Positions 1 through 11,979 of a DNA stretch of 64,000 bases are shown one piece after another. Location: positions 798,501 to 862,500 of the forward strand of contig CALNXK010000159.1 in NCBI GenBank assembly GCA_942486035.1, given 5' to 3'. The stretch comes from Porites lobata (Eukaryota; Cnidaria; Anthozoa; Scleractinia; Poritidae). Made by a program: the position numbers and the translations under genes. Below the pieces are notes generated by a model. The model saw only the letters and a program-made list of their open reading frames with translations. It did no database searches and was not told the origin of the DNA. Numbering within the stretch: position 1 is the stretch's first letter; each line of letters starts with the position of its first letter.

Positions 1-1008
1 TACAACCAGCGGTTCTTACAACCAGGGGTGTTACATCCAGTGGTTCATATTACCAGGTGTCTTACAACCAGGGGTTCTTACAAGGAGGGGTCTTACAAGC
101 TGGGGTTCTTACAACCAGGGTCTTACAAGCAGGGGTCTTACAACCACGGGTTCTTACAACCAGGGCTCAGTTCCTCCAAGCATGGGTGGCGTTAACCAGC
201 GTTTAATACCGTGACAACGTATTGGTTTTCATACTGCTTAACTAACGGTTAAAGCTAACCATACTTTGAGCAACTCAGCTCAGGGGTCTTACAACCGGGG
301 GTTCTTACAATCAGGGGTTTTACAACCGGGGTTCTTACAACCAGAGGTTCTTACATCCAGGGGTATTAGAACCAGGGGTTCTTACAACCAGGGATCTTAC
401 AACAAGGGGTTTTTACTACCTGGGGTCTTACAACCAGGGGTCTTACAACCAGGGGTCTTATAACCTGGGGTTCTTACAACCATGGATCTTACAACCGGGG
501 GTCTTACAACCAGGGGCTTTTACAACCTGGGCTCTTAGAAACAGGCGTTCTTACGACCAGGGGGTCTTTGAACAAGGTGTTTTACAACTAGGGGTTTCCA
601 CAAGCAGGGGTTGTGACCACCAGGGTTTCTAACATTTAGCGGTTGTTATAACCAGGGGTTCTAACAATTAGCGTTTCTTACAACCAGGTGTCTTACAAGC
701 AGAGGTTTTTTCAACCGGAGGTCTTACAACCAGGGCTTCTTACAACCAGGGGTCTTACAACCAGGGGTTCTTACAACCAGGGACCTTACAACCGGGGGTT
801 CTTTTAACCAGGGGTCTTACAACCAGGAGTTCTTACAACCCGGGGTCTTACAACCAGCTGTTGTTGGAAGTGGGGGTTCTTTTAAACAGGGGTCTTACAA
901 CCAGGAGTTCTTACAACCCGGGGTCTTACAAGCAGGGGTTCTTTTAACCAGGGGTTTTACAACCAGTGGTTCTTACATCCAGGGGTCTTACAACCAGGAG
1001 TTCTTAAA
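1..1008. repeat. Minisatellite (about 15-18 bp unit, runs off the left edge)
   Basis: Roughly 1 kb of imperfect tandem units close to TCTTACAACCAGGGG, with alternating units that carry an extra GT before TCTTAC. A short non-repetitive interruption lies at about 170-275. The open frame at 266-463 is only the repeat read through and is not a gene. The array is cut by the window edge, so its full length is unknown. Confidence 0.93.
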
Positions 1009-2309
1009 AAGGCAAATTCCTTGATAAGAAGAAAGTCTTCCGGCCAAATCAAGAACTGATTTTATTTAGATGCCCTAGGTTCGAGAATGCACGATCTATT
1101 GTTCAAAATGATCTTTAAGAGATCCCAGAAATAGTTTTAATTCGCACAGACACAAATGATTTAACAGTTACAACTTTAATTTGATGTTTTTATCTCAGCG
1201 TTTTGCAACCTAATCAAAGAATCAGCAAGTAAATTCTTTATGAGCAAAATCATATTCTCAACACTTCTACCACGTGCTGTTATACCTCTGCAAGCTATTC
1301 TGCAAATCAATAGACAGCTCATCACCGAATGCATGCCGTATTACATGAAAATATTTTCTCCAAAGAATTAAGGGATGTACTACGTGGTGAAAGGCAACTA
1401 AAGAAACGCCACATTCACTGCCAAATGTGACAAAAAACGAATTCGACAAAAATCCCAAATTTCATTTTGTTAAATGTTTTTGTTAGTTTTCACGTGACGT
1501 CACTAAAATTCAAACTACAAAACTATCGATATAACCGATCTTTACTTTCACGATGTATTAGAGCAGCTGAAAACTAATTTTCATACAAATTTTCGCTTCA
1601 AAAGGATTCTTGGTTTTTGATAGAGTACGCTTGAATTTCTAAGCATTTGCGTGAGGCGGCGTTTACATGACGGCCAAAAGAGCTGTCATGTAGGTTGAAG
1701 AAATTACTTATTTCAGGGAATTCTGGTACTTAAACAGTTCATTTATTGGGAAAAGTGTTACTTTAATGTTTATGAGTTCCTCAAAGAATAAATTCACGCT
1801 TTTGTAGAAAAACTCGGTAACAGATGTTTCTGTTGGTTTCCGTCCGCCATGTTGGTGCTCATCCGGATGGGCACCAGCATGGTGTCTCCATAAAAATTTC
1901 TAGTAATTTTGTGAAAAAATTTCCTAGGATATCTCGTATACGAAATATTCCTCTGACCTGAATCTTGGCGAGGGTCTTTGCATATTTACTTCCCTTCATT
2001 TCCCAGATTCTGGACTTTACCTATTGAACCGTTTTGATTTTTAGGGACTGGTCATTATTTATGTAGGGGGGGGTCAAGGCTATTTCAGATTGGCTAAATG
2101 GCGAAGCTAAACTTCTTTAGTAAGATGTTTAGGGGGGTCAGCAGTTTGATCACGAGGTATATTTCAGAGGGGTCCATTGGCCAAGATGCATGGGTAAAGC
2201 AGTGAAATAGTAGAGCACAAACAATATATGCGAAACAGTAATGCTAAATTGTACAGTTTTAGGCTAATCCTATTGCTTTGTGTTTATTTAGAGCATCACT
2301 ATTTTGTAC
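1009..2309. other. Gene-less AT-rich stretch
   Basis: No supported coding sequence, RNA gene or paired terminal repeat was found here. The short minus-strand frame at 1267-1458 shows no recognisable protein features. This may be intron or upstream sequence of the partial gene that follows. Confidence 0.5.
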
Positions 2310-2311
2310 TA

Positions 2312-2909
2312 CAGTAAAAACCCGCGTGTAAGAACCTACTTTTTTAGAGTTTGGCAAAACAGGTTCTTATATTTTGGGGTACTTACTGGCATTTTAGGCT
2401 GAGTAGGTTCTTAATTAGGTTCTTAATTTTTACGGAGTAGAAAATACTGTAGTATAATATATGGTTTGTTCTTCATTATAAACTGTTACAGTATTTTATA
2501 GAATAAATGCTTATAATCAAGAACAAACCAGTTTCAAAAAAATAAAACCAGTTTCAAAAAAATAAAGCAGTTTCAAAAAAATCAAACTGATTTGAACATT
2601 GAACCACAACATATATTGCCAGCTATAGAACTGTCAATATAGAAAAACTGCAGTTCTGTAGTTCTGTTTTATAACAACAGTTATACATTTAACATACATT
2701 GTGCATTTTTAGTTTCACTGTGCAATTTTTTGATCTCTAAAGACAACCTTTTTGGTAAAATATTATAAATAAAATAGTTTAACCCCGCATATAAGAACCT
2801 TTTGGAATTTTTTTGGCTAAACAGGTTCTTATATTTTGGGGGAATAAAGTAGCAAATTTCTGCCAGGAGGTTCTTAATTTTCTAGGTTCTTACACGCGGG
2901 TTTTTACTG
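2312..2909. mobile_element. Tc1/mariner-type MITE (598 bp)
   Basis: Terminal inverted repeats begin CAGTAAAAACCCGCGTGTAA on the left and are matched in reverse complement at 2884-2909. The target-site duplication is TA (2310-2311 and 2910-2911). CAGT ends with a TA duplication are the mariner-type signature. No transposase frame is present, so it is non-autonomous. Internally the GGTTCTTATATTTTGGGG motif recurs near both ends. Confidence 0.85.
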
Positions 2910-2982
2910 TACTTAATCATTTGTATTTGACAGTCTAAATTCTGTTTGCACTCTAAACTTCATTTTTATTTCAAATTTTAGC

Positions 2983-3230
2983 AAATAAAGAATCCAGACC
3001 TATCTACTGTAATATTTGGTTTGACTGAATTTTCTTTTAACGAAATGCTTGTGTCACTTCAATATCCCAAGAAAAACATGATGAGACAACAAGAAAGTAG
3101 TCCTTTTACAACTGCAGGAAAATCATTTGAAAAGAATAATATTTTGCATGGTTATTACATTTTTGTTCATCATGAAGGGGCATTTCTAAAAATCTATCAC
3201 TTTTCCTATATTTATACGCTGCTTTTGTAA
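2983..3230 (+). other. Possible orphan exon or coding remnant
   Basis: A pyrimidine-rich tract followed by AG at 2981-2982 could be a splice acceptor, and the frame from it stays open to a TAA at 3228-3230. The translation is not low complexity, but I do not recognise it. Its end has a GAFLKI-type stretch that loosely resembles the first coding exon of the beta-trefoil genes downstream. No clear donor of the required phase exists, so I do not join it to copy A. It may equally be transposon-derived or chance. Confidence 0.2.
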
Positions 3231-4004
3231 TAGAGTAGGTTAGTTCCTTTGTTATGCAAAGTAACTAATAATTTTATGATTAGTACTTTTATTTACCAAT
3301 TAAGTCTTCACTCGTAACAGAGTATTGTTACATGCATTTTAATAATACTTTGTAGAGCATATAAGAGGAGATATGAGGTGGGGGGAGGGGTTATCACGTA
3401 AATATTGAATAAAGAAGGGGGGTCACATGCTATTTACATGGTCTGCAGGGGGGGCGTCTTACAGAAATCTTGAGCTTTCCAACATATTTTTCCCTCCCCC
3501 ACCCCCCTCTACATAAATAATGACCGGTCCCTTACTTTGATCTATTTTGAATGGCGCGACACTGAAAACCAGCACAGTACTTCCAAAGAGATTCGAATTC
3601 ATTTGAATGGTTACACCATAGGATTTTGTCCACAGACGTTAAAGTTAGAACCACTTCACAAAAACTCCATCTTTCACTAGCGATCACTTTGGTGGTGAAA
3701 GGGTTAATACGGACACCCAGATAATACGGCCACCATGGCATGTATCCTTAGTGTTCGCGTACAGTACTTACCGGGTTCAAGGCTTCCTGACTCTCTTACT
3801 TCTTTTCTACTTTTTTCTTGCTTTAAAATCTAAAGCTAAAGGTTTGCTCAGTGTTCAGAGATCTTGAGGTATCCGATTTCCTTTGAGGCATGAAGTTTAG
3901 CCTGAAACATTCAACAATATAAGCTAGCCACTCTAAAATGGTATCTGCGTTCCCCTTCCCGCATTTGCTTTTTGAATAAATTATGTTTTGTCCCGTTCAT
4001 CAAG

Positions 4005-7000
4005 GTGGACAGAGTTTATCGACTGTTACCACCACCAGTGAGATTATCGGGAACGATGTCAGTCTTCTCTTCAACAAAGGCGGTCAACAATACGTCCTAA
4101 CTGCAGACACAACAACACAGAAAGGCGTCCTAGCTTCGGTAACTTATTCTACCATTATTAATTTAAGGGACCGACCATTAGAAAAGGTGTGTGTGTGTGT
4201 GTGTGTTGGGTGGGGAAAAATCGCCAAAAAAATTCATGCAAGGGAAAATGCCAAGAAAAAAAAATTCATGCAAAGAAGAAGGTAAAGAAAAAAAATTCAT
4301 GCAGAAGGACGGTCCAATAGTCCACTTTCGAGTTCGCTATGACCGCTGAATTAAAGAAGTGAAGACGCATTTTTACAGCCTTAGCCTCAATCTGAAGTAA
4401 TATATTCACAAATTCCAACGAGAAAAAGACCTGTTTATTACTCTGTCTATTGTGTATATTCAAATTTCAAACACTTACTTGCCAGAATTTCTGAATATTT
4501 TACTTTACGTCGAGGCTAACCCTGTATGAATGTGTCGTTAATGTTTATATTCAGCCGTAGTTTTTAATTCGAAACTGGACTATTGTGACTTTTTCAGAAA
4601 GTCTGAGTTTCACAAATCAACAATATTACCAGGTACAATATGAATAAACAAAAATCACTTTCTTCTTATTGAAAGGAGACAATTAGAACCTTGTTTTTGT
4701 TTTAAATTGCAGCTAGTGTACGTACAACATACACAGTATACTGTATTATAATAAAAATAATAAAATAAAATTTGTAATAAATAAATATTAGAATTTGGTA
4801 GCTTTGTAAATATTGTGCAAAATTATTTGTGCCCACCATAAAAATTAGAGGATGGGTGTTACCTCCTTGAATAAGAATTCTATAATACAATGAAAAAGTG
4901 CATTCACACGTAGTAGTAAGCGTTAAAACTTTAACTGTCAACGACATAAACAGCAACACTGCCACCGGTACTTTTAACAAAAATAAAGAACCACAAAGTA
5001 TGGTTTTCATTGGCAGTCAGTCTACCTGCAACATACAGTGTATTCTGTATTATAATAAATATCATAAATACGTTTAATTATCCATAAACATTTTCAACAT
5101 TAAACTTTTCAACATATAAAATTTATAATAAAAATATAAATATTAGAATTTGGTGTCTTTGTAAATATACTGTCAGATACTGTCATACCAGTTCGGCCCA
5201 AAAAAGCATTTTTGACCTTGAAGGAAGCACAACAGAACGCGGATCAAAGATACACCTACGCTATTGGTCACTTTTGCAGCCAAAGGCAAGTTAGTATTTT
5301 CGATCCTAGCCACCAGTATTTAAACAGTCTGCTTCGCTCTCTGTACCTAAGACTTTACTATAGTAGCAACTGACGAGGAACGCTATAGTTCCGAAACTGC
5401 GCATGCAGTCTTGCTTAAGAATTCATAGCAGTCGCATACACGACTGTTGAGCAAAAACTTAAGTAAATACCTACGAAGGAACGACAAGACATCACGCTCT
5501 AGTTCGAAGACTCACTTATGTTAAGAAAAACTAAATGGGCTGTGTGAGCGCTTAGAGAATTATGTTAACTGACGCACGGCATATTTCTCTTAACTTGGTG
5601 TAGCTTTAGTTTTAAGCTACAGTGTACAACTCAAATCTGAAGATCGCACTATCCGTGGAAAATTCAAAATCATGCACACCACACTATAGAGTTATACTGA
5701 CATGGCAGGAAATTATCACATTCACGGACAAAGAAACTTGCATGCATGCATGTAGTTATTCAGATACAGTCATTTCGGAGAAAACCAAAAAACCTAAAAT
5801 CTTTATTCAGCCGTAATAAACAGAGATCAAAGGATATAAAACACTTTACAACTGCATCTGCAATCAAATCCTATCAGGGACACCTACAGAAGCATAACCC
5901 ACAGGAAATGATTACTCAGTATGCATGTAACAAACCTGCTTCATGACCTCTAAATATTATAAAACTTAATGCGGCAAAAACAAGATTTACTCAGTCAAAG
6001 TTTAGAGTGCTACACGTCTTGCACAGTGTAATGCTAGTAACGTTCGTGCGAGAGAAAAAAAGAAAGAGAACCACTGTTCAAGCAGACTCTCAAGGTCACG
6101 TTTCACATTATCACGAGCTTATGAGTCGTGTTTGGCTTGTCAACGCTTATTTCTTACTGGCATCATTATGATGGGCTGTGGGAGAGGAATTCCAGAGGGC
6201 AGGGACTGAAAAAATGCACAGGGAAGCCGTCCACTCCAAGTGGCTTCCTCCTCTCTCACTGTGTGTACATTTTCGAAAAGATTTTGCATTAAAGTGACCT
6301 GTATTCTTTGAGCTGTTGTGGGTGTAGAATAATTTATAAAGCACAAAACCATGAATCAAGATTTCACTTTACAAAAAAAAAGCAATATTTGTCTGAAAAA
6401 AAAATTCGTGCAGAGGGGTTCACCTGAAAAAAAATTCCTGCACAAGCAGTGAGCGAAAAAAGAGCGAAAATTCGTGCGGGCTGAAAATTCCCCATCCCCC
6501 ATCACTTTTCTAATGGTCCGTCCCTAATGCCTCCTTAGGGCCGCTTACAATTATTTAATGTTGCTTTTACAGAATTCACTATTTCCTTTGACTGGAAGTA
6601 ATCACAGTCAAAGCGATTAAAGTGCACCGCAGTCGAACCTTAAAGCAGCCGTCGCGTATTTGTTTCAAATTAAAGTGATATGTTTCTTATTAGATTATAT
6701 AGATTATGCTAACTTTATATGACGTACCTCTAATAATGAGCAGCCAACCCGAATTATGCGGCCACTTGCTGGTACCCCGAGGGTGGCCGCATATCAATGC
6801 AGGGGGTGCAATGACGCGGGGGGGGGGGGGGGGTGCATCAGGGTTGACGGCATTGCAGTATTGAGCTTTTTTTCAAACGGTATTTAATTTCGGTAATTTT
6901 GATTTTAATGTGCTGTATTGCGGTATCATCAGCCCTGCGGTTCGTGGTTTTTCAGGCTAACTATTCGGTAAAAGAAGATCATTCACGCAAGGTATTGCGG

Positions 7001-9033
7001 TACCGTTCATTTGCGCTCTCCTGTCCGATGCAGGTCAATATTGGAACACTTTAGACTTAACGATAAATGCGTGGTTAAACAATTTCTGACGGTTAATCTA
7101 TGATGACACTGGTAGGACATCCCATGACCGGGCTTTTCGATCATTGTGTCGATCAATTAGAGGTCTCACGTTTTCTCACGGCGATTGCTGAGGTTGATTT
7201 CTCGTGTATACATGCCTCAGAAAAAACAAACACGCGAGATGGATACAACTTAAAGTAAGCGTGACTGATCTGAAATGCGGTTTTTTTTTTCGGTATTGCG
7301 GTATTTGGTAAACCCCAATGTCCCACTCTTCAACTGGTTAATCTACGAGAGGTTATAATTATAGGGCTTTGACTGGGAGAAATTTTTGTGCTTTGGATAT
7401 ATAGGAGTTTGCCCGTTGATAAAAGTATATTTTCATCACCAATCATCTACACTTGAACCTCCATTAAGCGGCCATCATGGGGTATCGTCAAGTAGTCGCT
7501 TAATGAAGGTTGGCCCCTCAAAAGAAATAAATTAGCATAATCTTTAGCAGAAACATCACTTTATTTGAAACAAACACGCGACATGAGCAGCATTGCTGAA
7601 CCAAAACTAGCTGGTCGTCACCTTCCGTATGTCGGACTTTATTTTCCTTTTTTCGGAAAGCTCTTGATAGTTTGCGAGTGGCCGTTTAATAGAGGTGAAA
7701 TCAATTGAAGAACTCTCGTTGGGACTGCCAAAAGGTGTCCGAGGCCTCTTAAGTGGCCGCTTTATACAGACGTTTAATTCCCCATTCCGTCTTTACTATA
7801 GTCCAACCTCTGCTAACGGCCACCTCTCGGCTACAACGGCCACGTTTTTTTTTTTTTTTTTTTTTTTTATCTCAGGGCGGACAAAAAAATCCATACATTG
7901 ACTCTTGTTTGAATCCTCTCTACAACGGCCACTTTATTCTGTCCGGAGGTTCAACTATGATTCTAGTTGGTGCAATGTTTACACTAGTGTCTTGGTGCTT
8001 ATCACCTCATAATTAACTAAGTTTGCACCCCTTTTCTACTGTTCTTTCACTGGTCTAACATTTCTCCCCTCTTTCTCCCTCTCCCCCTCCCCCTAAACGC
8101 CTTGCTTACTACTATTAGAACGTCCATTCACCCGGAATCTGAATCTTTTACATTTGGCTACTTTCGAGTATGATCACAGATTGTAACTTTGACCCTTAGA
8201 TTGGGCTCAAGGTTGTTAGTAGTAGACCCCGTCCGTTTTAATGTTTGGGTTTTTACATATCCAAGTTGACCCCCTCCCCCGTCACCCGGAATTCAAAGCA
8301 AGAAATAAAAGAAAGAGTGCTGCTGGCTACTAGCCAATGTTCAGGAAAACATCCCTCCGAGTTAAAGAGCTCTAATAGGATCATAGACCAGACTCCGGAG
8401 ACGGCGGAAATTATAGGCCTAGTGTTTTCATGCTACCATCCTCGTACTGGCAAAGGACAGCTCCATACAATTGCGTGTGGGATCGGTAGGGAAGGTTAAA
8501 TTATGTGAAGTTTGATGATAGTAAAAACAGGAAATCAAGAAAGCCATCCACATTCTAAGAATTAAACCATATTTTTTTTTCTGTCTGCACTACAACCTGT
8601 CCCATGCAAAGGTTGGTAACAAAGCCAGAAAACCCTCGATTGCAGAGTGTGAAAATTATTGTTATTATGATTCATGAGACCTGAGAAAGGCTCTAAAAGG
8701 AGTCAGAGGTTTGCACTGGCTTCGTTTAAAATCCTTAGTGTACATAAACTTTTAAATTTTTTCAGCTGGTTTCGTTAGCCCATTTAAAGTATGTACAGTA
8801 TCAAATTTTATAAGCTTTCTGTGCATAAATATCAGCCATACGTATCTGGACCATTTCCTCCCAATTCTCGCTTTACCTACGACTACTACTGGAGCTTCAC
8901 CTTTTTCCGCTACTCGTTGGACAACACAAAGTTCTTGGGATATGATAGCACTGGCATGCTTACGTTAGTGGATGGAATGCAGGCCCCTGCGTATCCAAAC
9001 CCTCAAGCGCTGTTTATCCTCAACGAAATTTAA
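4005..9033 (+). CDS. Putative beta-trefoil (IL-1/FGF-like) protein, copy A, exons 2 and 3 only
   Basis: Exon 2 is 4005-4138 (acceptor AG at 4003-4004, donor GTAACT at 4139). Exon 3 is 8836-9033 (acceptor CAG at 8833-8835, TAA stop 9031-9033). Exon 2 starts with the last two bases of a codon and ends on a codon boundary, the same phases as copies B and C. Exon 2 contains a QQYVLTAD...GVL hairpin that aligns with KKYALDAT...GTV of copy B. Exon 3 contains TKFLGYDSTGMLTLV and ends PQALFILNEI, matching the position of PDTIFLITEV in copy B. The pattern of short beta hairpins fits the last two thirds of a beta-trefoil. Exon 1 was not found; it may lie left of the window or beyond the minisatellite. 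This is the most divergent of the three copies. Intron 2 is 4.7 kb and holds a Harbinger-type element. The fold is inferred, not proven. Confidence 0.6.
4167..6524. mobile_element. Harbinger-type non-autonomous element in intron 2 of copy A
   Basis: The ends are inverted: AGGGACCGACCATTAGAAAA at the left and the complement of a near-identical sequence at 6502-6524. The 3-bp duplication TAA flanks both ends (4164-4166, 6525-6527), as expected for PIF/Harbinger insertions. Just inside each end is a run of A-rich units containing AAAAAAATTCATGCA (left) or AAAAAAATTCGTGCA (right). A (GT)n run lies at about 4188-4206. No transposase is visible. The element starts only 28 bp after the exon 2 donor. 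The hammerhead ribozyme at 5365-5415 lies inside, probably from a nested Penelope-like or retrozyme fragment. Confidence 0.75.
5365..5415 (+). ncRNA. Type I hammerhead ribozyme
   Basis: All core elements are present in order: stem I 5' strand AGCAA (5365-5369); CTGACGA core (5370-5376); stem II GGAAC/GTTCC (5377-5381 and 5388-5392) with loop GCTATA; GAAA core (5393-5396); stem III CTGC/GCAG (5397-5400 and 5405-5408) with loop GCAT; cleavage triplet ending TC at 5409-5410; stem I 3' strand TTGCT (5411-5415). Predicted self-cleavage follows C5410. Very short stem III type I hammerheads are known from Penelope-like retroelements and animal retrozymes. Only one copy is seen; I found no tandem partner nearby. 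Confidence 0.88.
6528..8835. other. Rest of intron 2 of copy A: transposon debris and homopolymers
   Basis: Contains a poly-G run (about 6819-6834), a poly-T run (about 7846-7868) and several short inverted units built on GCGGCCA/CAACGGCCAC with CAACCTCT or GAGGTTCAAC ends (about 7450-7960). These look like nested ends of small DNA transposons. No gene is supported. Confidence 0.5.
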
Positions 9034-9141
9034 GTCTGGAGTGTCAGGTTCACTTGCTTCTTTTGTAAATTTAATAGACACGAGAAATGATGACGTCACA
9101 AAAATTAAGTTTTAATCAAATTATGGGGTTGGTTTGCATAC

Positions 9142-9268
9142 GTTGTAGTTAATTTTTTATCTCAGGTAATTTTTATTTTTCTTTTGTTTCAACTTCATTT
9201 GTATACATTACCATACCCCAAAACAAAAGAAAAACGAAAATTACCTGAGATGAAAAATTAACTACAAC
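9142..9268. mobile_element. Foldback MITE, about 127 bp
   Basis: The left arm GTTGTAGTTAATTTTTTATC and right arm GATGAAAAATTAACTACAAC pair, with arms of roughly 45 bp around a short centre containing CATTACCATACCCCAAAAC. A related foldback with the same centre is at 27351-27471. Confidence 0.75.
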
Positions 9269-9269
9269 A

Positions 9270-11872
9270 TATACTTTAAACGATACAATAGACGCCCACT
9301 CTCAAAACGCCTCCTGTCTTATTAACGCACCCCCACGCCTTCAAGTGCGTATTAGGACCCTCTGTAACAAACACCCCCCTGTCTGATGGACACCCCCAAT
9401 GACAGTTACTCCAAATGCTATGCTATGCTATTTAATTCAAAGTAAGGATTCTGATATCGAAAGTTAAGGTTTAAAACAACCACATTGATTTAAGGTGGCT
9501 CTATGGGGTTTTTCAGGGTCAATACCTCCCAAGTTTGAGCATAAACTAAATCGCCATTATAATAAAAAAGATTTTGAAAAAACGCCACCACTATATTAGA
9601 TAATGAAAATTTGTTATTTTCAGGGTTATAATGACATCGGAGATCTCATAGCAACGAAATGACGCAATTACCTTTTTCACTTGCAGCCGTATTTCTCGGC
9701 ACATTTTGGTCTATTTAAACAACGGTTTCAAGATTATTGATAACTTTTAAGGCAGCAAACTACAAGGGCTACAATTCGCTAATCTTTTGGACAGTCCGAA
9801 ATTTCTTGTTTACAAGTGAGAGTCTCTTATTTAGGGGTACTGTCGCCAAGTTTCATATTGATTTCCATGGAGATCAATAGCTATCATTTCTGCATGTTTC
9901 AAAGGCTTCGTTAGTGACTGCTGTTTAGCCCTCGCTTGGGCTCCTATAATCAAATAGAGGCCCAGGGCGTTTATTAGACATTTTACGAGATAACCAGAAA
10001 GAACACCATGAAAAATAGGCAAATTGGTGGGGAGATATAAGCACTATTAGGGAACTTAAGAACCACGACGACGACCGGAAGTGACTTACAGTGTACTGCG
10101 CAAGCGCGACCAGTAAATTTCGTCGTCGTGGTGTCGTCGACGACGCCAAACTAAGTAGCATCACGTCGTCCTGCAATCCATAAGCTTTGGCAGGTATAAA
10201 TCCACTGTTTTAGGCGATTTTTTAAGTCCTTTGCATTTTCTTATCCTAGTAAATCCGGGTATCGTTCCTTTTTTCTCCTAACAAGCGATGTTGATGAAAA
10301 TTCGACTAATGAATTGTTTTTACTTCGAAAAATGACAACAGCTGTGGAGGCCAAGAGAGCGAATTCGTAAGTGATAAATTTATTTGTACGTATTTACTCG
10401 GTAAGGCAAATCATATATCTTTAATGTAGAGGAAATAAATTTTAGATGGAAAACAGCTCTCACATCAGAATGTCTCTTTTTCCAAATCTATTACTCTGAC
10501 AGACGCTCGGACTCGGTCATCTCACTCAGGTTAAAAGTTGAATAATCTTCGTGAGGAAAGCAGGAGTTTTTCCACTCGAAAAGGTCAGACAACGCAGAAA
10601 ATTATTCATCGTCAATGAAATTAGACGTACGGCTTAAAAAATGAGATCTTGCATTGTTCTAAAAGACGCCACTGCGAAAAACTTTGTTGCGAACCACAGC
10701 ATGAAAATGGAGATTTACGCAAAATTAAAGTTTGCGTAAACCTGCGTAAAGTTGGTCATCCAACTTTACGCAAACTTTCCACGGCGCGTAAAGTTTGTAA
10801 AGGTAAATTTACGCGCTCGGCTCTTAAAGGTTTCGTAAAGCTAGCATAAAGTTGTTGTAACAGCTTTACGCTCATTTACGCTACAAGTAAAGGTTTAGTA
10901 AGGTTGTCATATAATGCTAGCTTCCTAACAGCAATTTATTCCCGACACTGTTTTTAGTAAGTCGTTTGTGACCTGATACTAGTTCGCATAGTTTTTTTGA
11001 TCACTCATTTGCAATTGGTGTTCGATGTTGGTGTGCGATGTAAACAAGCCAACCACGCAAATTTTTTTTGGTGGTGCGAACGACTTCGTACACGCTTAAA
11101 AATGACGCTGAAAAGAAAATTCTGCTGGCAGAGTTCATGCAAAGATATAGCTTGCGACTGTGCGGCAATTTTCGAAAAACGGCATATCTGTCGCGGCAAA
11201 CACAATAGCCTTCAATACTCAGTAGTATTCCCTCATTGATTTCAGTCAGTATAAGATGTTTCTTCCTTAACGGTCACCTCTCTACACGGGCCATTTTTGT
11301 TTTGTTTTTTTTTTTTTCGGCGGACGGTCCATACATGACATACATTTACTCTCGATCCTTTCAACCTCTCTACTATGGCCACTTTCTTCGATGTCCCTAA
11401 GGTGGCCGTTGTAGAGAGTTTCAACTGTAATTTGATCACGTTGAAATAATTGGAAAATAAAGAAAAAATATCGCCTCGCAAAAACGGCGAGTTTTACTTA
11501 AAGAAAGAACGCATTACTTAAAGAGAAAGAACGCATTCACAAATTACTGTGACCATTTTACATTCAATGGAGTACTGGCTTCATTGTTGAGCCTCCTTTA
11601 TCGCTTCCTTATTTTAATTCCGCGGACTTCAGGTTTGGGAACGGACAATTTGTTAAAAGAAAGGGGCCTGGAAACAATAGAGTGAAGGGACACCTGGTCA
11701 GCGGGCTTGTTCCTTTGCACATGCTCAATCAGGTTCGTTGATTTGGCGTTCATTTTGAAAGTGTCCAACGGTTTCAAACTTGCTTCTTTGAAAGGTTGGA
11801 GATCGTTCATATATTATGCTTCTTGATAGCATCACAGGACATCTTAAGGTTGTTACAATTTATAATGGCACT
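9270..11872. other. Gene-less interval with a GCGTAAAG-rich element remnant
   Basis: No gene supported. From about 10040 a sequence starting GGGAACTTAAGAACCACGAC marks one end of a DNA element. At about 10705-10910 there are many forward and reverse copies of GCGTAAAGTT. A related end plus cluster occurs in inverted orientation at about 23170-23590. A second debris cluster at 11260-11440 carries CAACCTCTCTAC and GGCCGTTGTAGAGAG units like those at 7.8-7.95 kb. Confidence 0.55.
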
Positions 11873-11876
11873 ATAG

Positions 11877-11947
11877 ACCGAATGCAAATATGGCGGACCA
11901 CTCGGGCGGACCGGGCCGAGTTGCGCGAAGTCGAGGCTAGTTAGGCC
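11877..11947 (+). repeat. Left terminal inverted repeat of the ISL2EU element
   Basis: A 71-bp arm that begins ACCGAATGCAAATATGGCGG and is GC-rich towards the inside. It matches 16421-16491 in reverse complement with one difference. Confidence 0.95.
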
Positions 11948-11979
11948 ACGGCTTTTCCCTGATGTTTTGGTTGTCACGA

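Noticed and set aside
266..463. 65-residue open frame in the minisatellite
   Set aside because: It is the tandem repeat translated; composition follows the repeat and it has no independent coding signal.
6140..6359. Two overlapping minus-strand frames, one with SLCIFSVPALWNSSP resembling a LINE tail
   Set aside because: Too short and without flanking LINE sequence; it lies inside the Harbinger-type element and cannot be assigned.
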